NCBI GenBank assembly: GCA_002431975.1
Contig: DJFA01000030.1
Span: forward strand, 1 to 14,298
DNA length: 14,298 bases
From: Ruminococcus sp. UBA5884
GTDB lineage: Bacteria; Bacillota; Clostridia; Oscillospirales; Ruminococcaceae
Direction of reading: 5' to 3'
Position 1 is the stretch's first letter; each line of letters begins with the position of its first letter. The translations under genes were made by a program, and so were the position numbers. The notes under the pieces are model-generated. The model did not search any database. It saw only the letters and a program-made list of their open reading frames with translations, and was not told the DNA's origin. Positions 12,598-14,298 of this stretch are shown piece after piece.

Positions 12598-14187
12598 ATG
12601 CCGGTTATAGTTACTCAGATTAAATCTTCACTGAATGAAGCAAAGGAAAATATCATTGAAAAGGCTGTCAGAAGCATTAAAATAAACAGAAACAATATTC
12701 TGCTCAGCGACATATATAAAACATCGCTTGATGCAAGAAATCAGGATAATATACATTTTGTGCATTCTGTATATATTGAACTTGATAATGGTGATTATGA
12801 AAAAAAATTGTGCAGCAAAAATAAAAACTGTTCATATATAGAAAAAAGTACATTCAGACCTGTGATTTCAACTGATTCATATAAAGGAAGAACAGCAGTC
12901 GCAGGTTTCGGGCCTGCCGGAATGTTTGCCGCACTGGTTCTGGCTGAAAACGGCTATAAACCTATAGTTTTTGAAAGAGGTCAGTGTGTTGAGGAAAGAA
13001 TTGAATCAGTGAATAATTTCTGGAAAAATGCAATACTTGATGAAAATTCAAATGTTCAGTTCGGTGAAGGCGGTGCAGGAACATTTTCAGACGGAAAACT
13101 CACTACCCGCATAAAAGACCCTTTGTGCAGATATATTCTTGAAAGATTTGTGGAATTTGGTGCTCCTGAGGAAATACTTACAAAGGCAAAACCTCATATC
13201 GGAACTGATAATTTAAGAAAAATTGTAAGAAATATCCGTGAACATATTATAAAACTCGGCAGTGAAATCAAATTCTGTACAAAACTTGAGGATATCAGCA
13301 TTAAAAATAACAGGATTGTAAGCGTAAAAGCCGGCGGAAATGAATATGAGGTATCAGCTCTTATACTCGCAGTAGGTCATTCTGCAAGGGATACATTCAG
13401 AATGCTTGAGGATAAAAAAATTTTCATTGAACCTAAACCATTTTCAGTAGGCGTGAGAATTGAACACAGACAATCAGATGTTGATAAAAGCCTTTACGGC
13501 AGAAATGCAGGAAATCCTCTGCTTCCAAAGGGAGAATACCAGCTTTCCCACAGGGATAAAAATGGCAGGGCAGTATATACATTCTGTATGTGTCCGGGAG
13601 GAACTGTAGTTCCGTCAGCAAGTGAAAAAAATACAGTTGTTACCAATGGAATGAGCGAATTTGCAAGAGACGGAGAAAATGCAAACTCTGCACTTGTTGT
13701 ATCAGTATCGCCTGATGATTTCGGGAAAAAGCCTCTTGACGGCATGAATTTTGCAGAAATGATTGAGAAAAAAGCCTATAATTGCGGTGGCGGAAGCTAT
13801 AAAGCTCCGGCAGTAACTGTAAATGCTTTTCTTGATAAAAAAGTGTCACTCAGTTCATCAGTTTCGCCGACTTATGCGTGCGGACTTAAAGAATGTGAAC
13901 TCAGAGAGATATTTCCGGACTATATAACAGATATGCTTGAAACAGGTCTTTATAAATTTTCATCTAAAATGAAATGTTTTGGTGACGGAAATGCTATTCT
14001 TACAGCTCCTGAAACAAGAACCTCATCTCCTGTAAGAATAACAAGAAATTCTGACTATCAGTCATTGTCAGCAGAAAATCTCTACCCCAGCGGAGAAGGT
14101 GCAGGATACGCCGGAGGAATAGTTTCAGCCGCAGTTGACGGTATAAAATCAGCTTTGAAAATTATGGAAAAATATTCTCCGATTTGA
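12598..14187 (+). CDS. NAD(P)/FAD-dependent oxidoreductase, COG2509 family
   Basis: Flavoprotein of a widespread clostridial family with no established substrate. 529 residues, the usual length. About 90 N-terminal residues precede the FAD-binding fold, which shows GFGPAG (103-108) and the FERG end of the Rossmann beta-alpha-beta (125-128). Family hallmarks: FGEGGAGTFSDGKL (155-168), PFSVGVRIEH (281-290), MCPGGTVVPS (331-340), ETRTSSPVRI (472-481) and YPSGEGAGYAGG (496-507). Translation start ATG 12598 with AGGAGAG 4 nt upstream. No promoter was found between glgA and this gene, and a terminator lies immediately before it, so expression may be low or depend on read-through. A link to glycogen metabolism is not supported by the sequence. 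Confidence 0.88.
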   Translation: MPVIVTQIKSSLNEAKENIIEKAVRSIKINRNNILLSDIYKTSLDARNQDNIHFVHSVYIELDNGDYEKKLCSKNKNCSYIEKSTFRPVISTDSYKGRTAVAGFGPAGMFAALVLAENGYKPIVFERGQCVEERIESVNNFWKNAILDENSNVQFGEGGAGTFSDGKLTTRIKDPLCRYILERFVEFGAPEEILTKAKPHIGTDNLRKIVRNIREHIIKLGSEIKFCTKLEDISIKNNRIVSVKAGGNEYEVSALILAVGHSARDTFRMLEDKKIFIEPKPFSVGVRIEHRQSDVDKSLYGRNAGNPLLPKGEYQLSHRDKNGRAVYTFCMCPGGTVVPSASEKNTVVTNGMSEFARDGENANSALVVSVSPDDFGKKPLDGMNFAEMIEKKAYNCGGGSYKAPAVTVNAFLDKKVSLSSSVSPTYACGLKECELREIFPDYITDMLETGLYKFSSKMKCFGDGNAILTAPETRTSSPVRITRNSDYQSLSAENLYPSGEGAGYAGGIVSAAVDGIKSALKIMEKYSPI

Positions 14188-14202
14188 AAGGGATTCCTTG
14201 CA

Positions 14203-14271
14203 ATGACTAAAAGTTTGCTTTTGTTAATCTGCAAAATATCTGACCATTTGAAAAATGTTATAGTCAAATAA
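14203..14271 (+). CDS. 22-codon ORF before the window edge
   Basis: ATG 14203 to TAA 14269-14271 encodes a short peptide starting MTKSLLLLIC, hydrophobic then basic. AAAGGGA (14187-14193), overlapping the stop of the flavoprotein gene, lies about 9 nt upstream. Its stop is two bases before another ATG at 14274. I recognise no family, and it may be chance. The arrangement recalls the leader ORF in front of spoIIE. Confidence 0.25.
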   Translation: MTKSLLLLICKISDHLKNVIVK

Positions 14272-14273
14272 GG

Positions 14274-14298
14274 ATGGGAATAAAAGTTTTTGCCCAGC
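14274..14298 (+). CDS. Possible start of a further gene, cut by the window edge
   Basis: ATG 14274 opens a frame (MGIKVFAQ) that is still open at the last base. There is no independent Shine-Dalgarno at a proper distance. Eight codons are too few to identify it. Confidence 0.2.

Overview
The window reads as chromosomal DNA of an AT-rich, low-GC Gram-positive anaerobe of the Clostridia, most likely a gut or rumen Ruminococcus or close Oscillospiraceae relative. The evidence is a clostridial-type glycyl-radical pyruvate formate-lyase, a SpoIIE sporulation phosphatase, the Firmicutes-specific paired GlgC/GlgD glycogen enzymes, a COG2509-type flavoprotein, purine-rich Shine-Dalgarno sites, and sigma-A-like promoters with 17-bp spacers. 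The genus is an inference from gene content and style, not from a marker alignment. Every convincing gene is on the + strand.

Layout. (1) 1-180: leader of the first gene, with one copy of a GC-rich palindromic repeat, two Spo0A-box-like heptamers and a small dyad. (2) 181-2370: pflB, with no activase gene beside it. (3) 2371-2875: a 505-bp non-coding stretch with three more copies of the repeat, a consensus promoter whose start point sits at the foot of a terminator-like hairpin, and a long-range inverted repeat just before the next gene. (4) 2876-3742: rsmA (ksgA). (5) 3743-5934: a short leader ORF of 20 codons whose stop overlaps the start of spoIIE, then a shorter-than-usual spoIIE. (6) 6074-8125: a clear promoter and glgB, which carries a lysine/threonine-rich tail. 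(7) 8126-8673: about 550 bp without a gene, holding a consensus promoter, a perfect 12-bp stem, a second -10 element and a compact structured leader. (8) 8674-12460: the tight glgC-glgD-glgA operon. (9) 12461-12597: a degenerate repeat copy that lacks the GC palindrome, and an intrinsic terminator that nearly touches the next ribosome-binding site. (10) 12598-14187: a COG2509 flavoprotein, then a 22-codon ORF and the possible first codons of another gene at the edge.

How the genes work together. glgC/glgD make ADP-glucose from glucose-1-phosphate and ATP, glgA polymerises it into alpha-1,4-glucan, and glgB adds alpha-1,6 branches. This is a complete glycogen-synthesis set split over two transcription units (glgB alone; glgCDA together). 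pflB supplies acetyl-CoA and formate in fermentation. rsmA belongs to ribosome maturation and spoIIE to the sporulation switch. The mix of energy storage, fermentation and sporulation functions makes the two Spo0A-like boxes before pflB worth a check, but that link is inference.

The most unusual material is non-coding: a family of palindromic repeats bracketing pflB in inverted orientation with a core-less relative after glgA; the structured leader of glgCDA; the promoter-plus-hairpin before rsmA; and the overlapping leader ORF in front of spoIIE. Among proteins, GlgA has Ala in place of the usual Lys of the KxGGL donor-site motif, and GlgB has an atypical charged tail.
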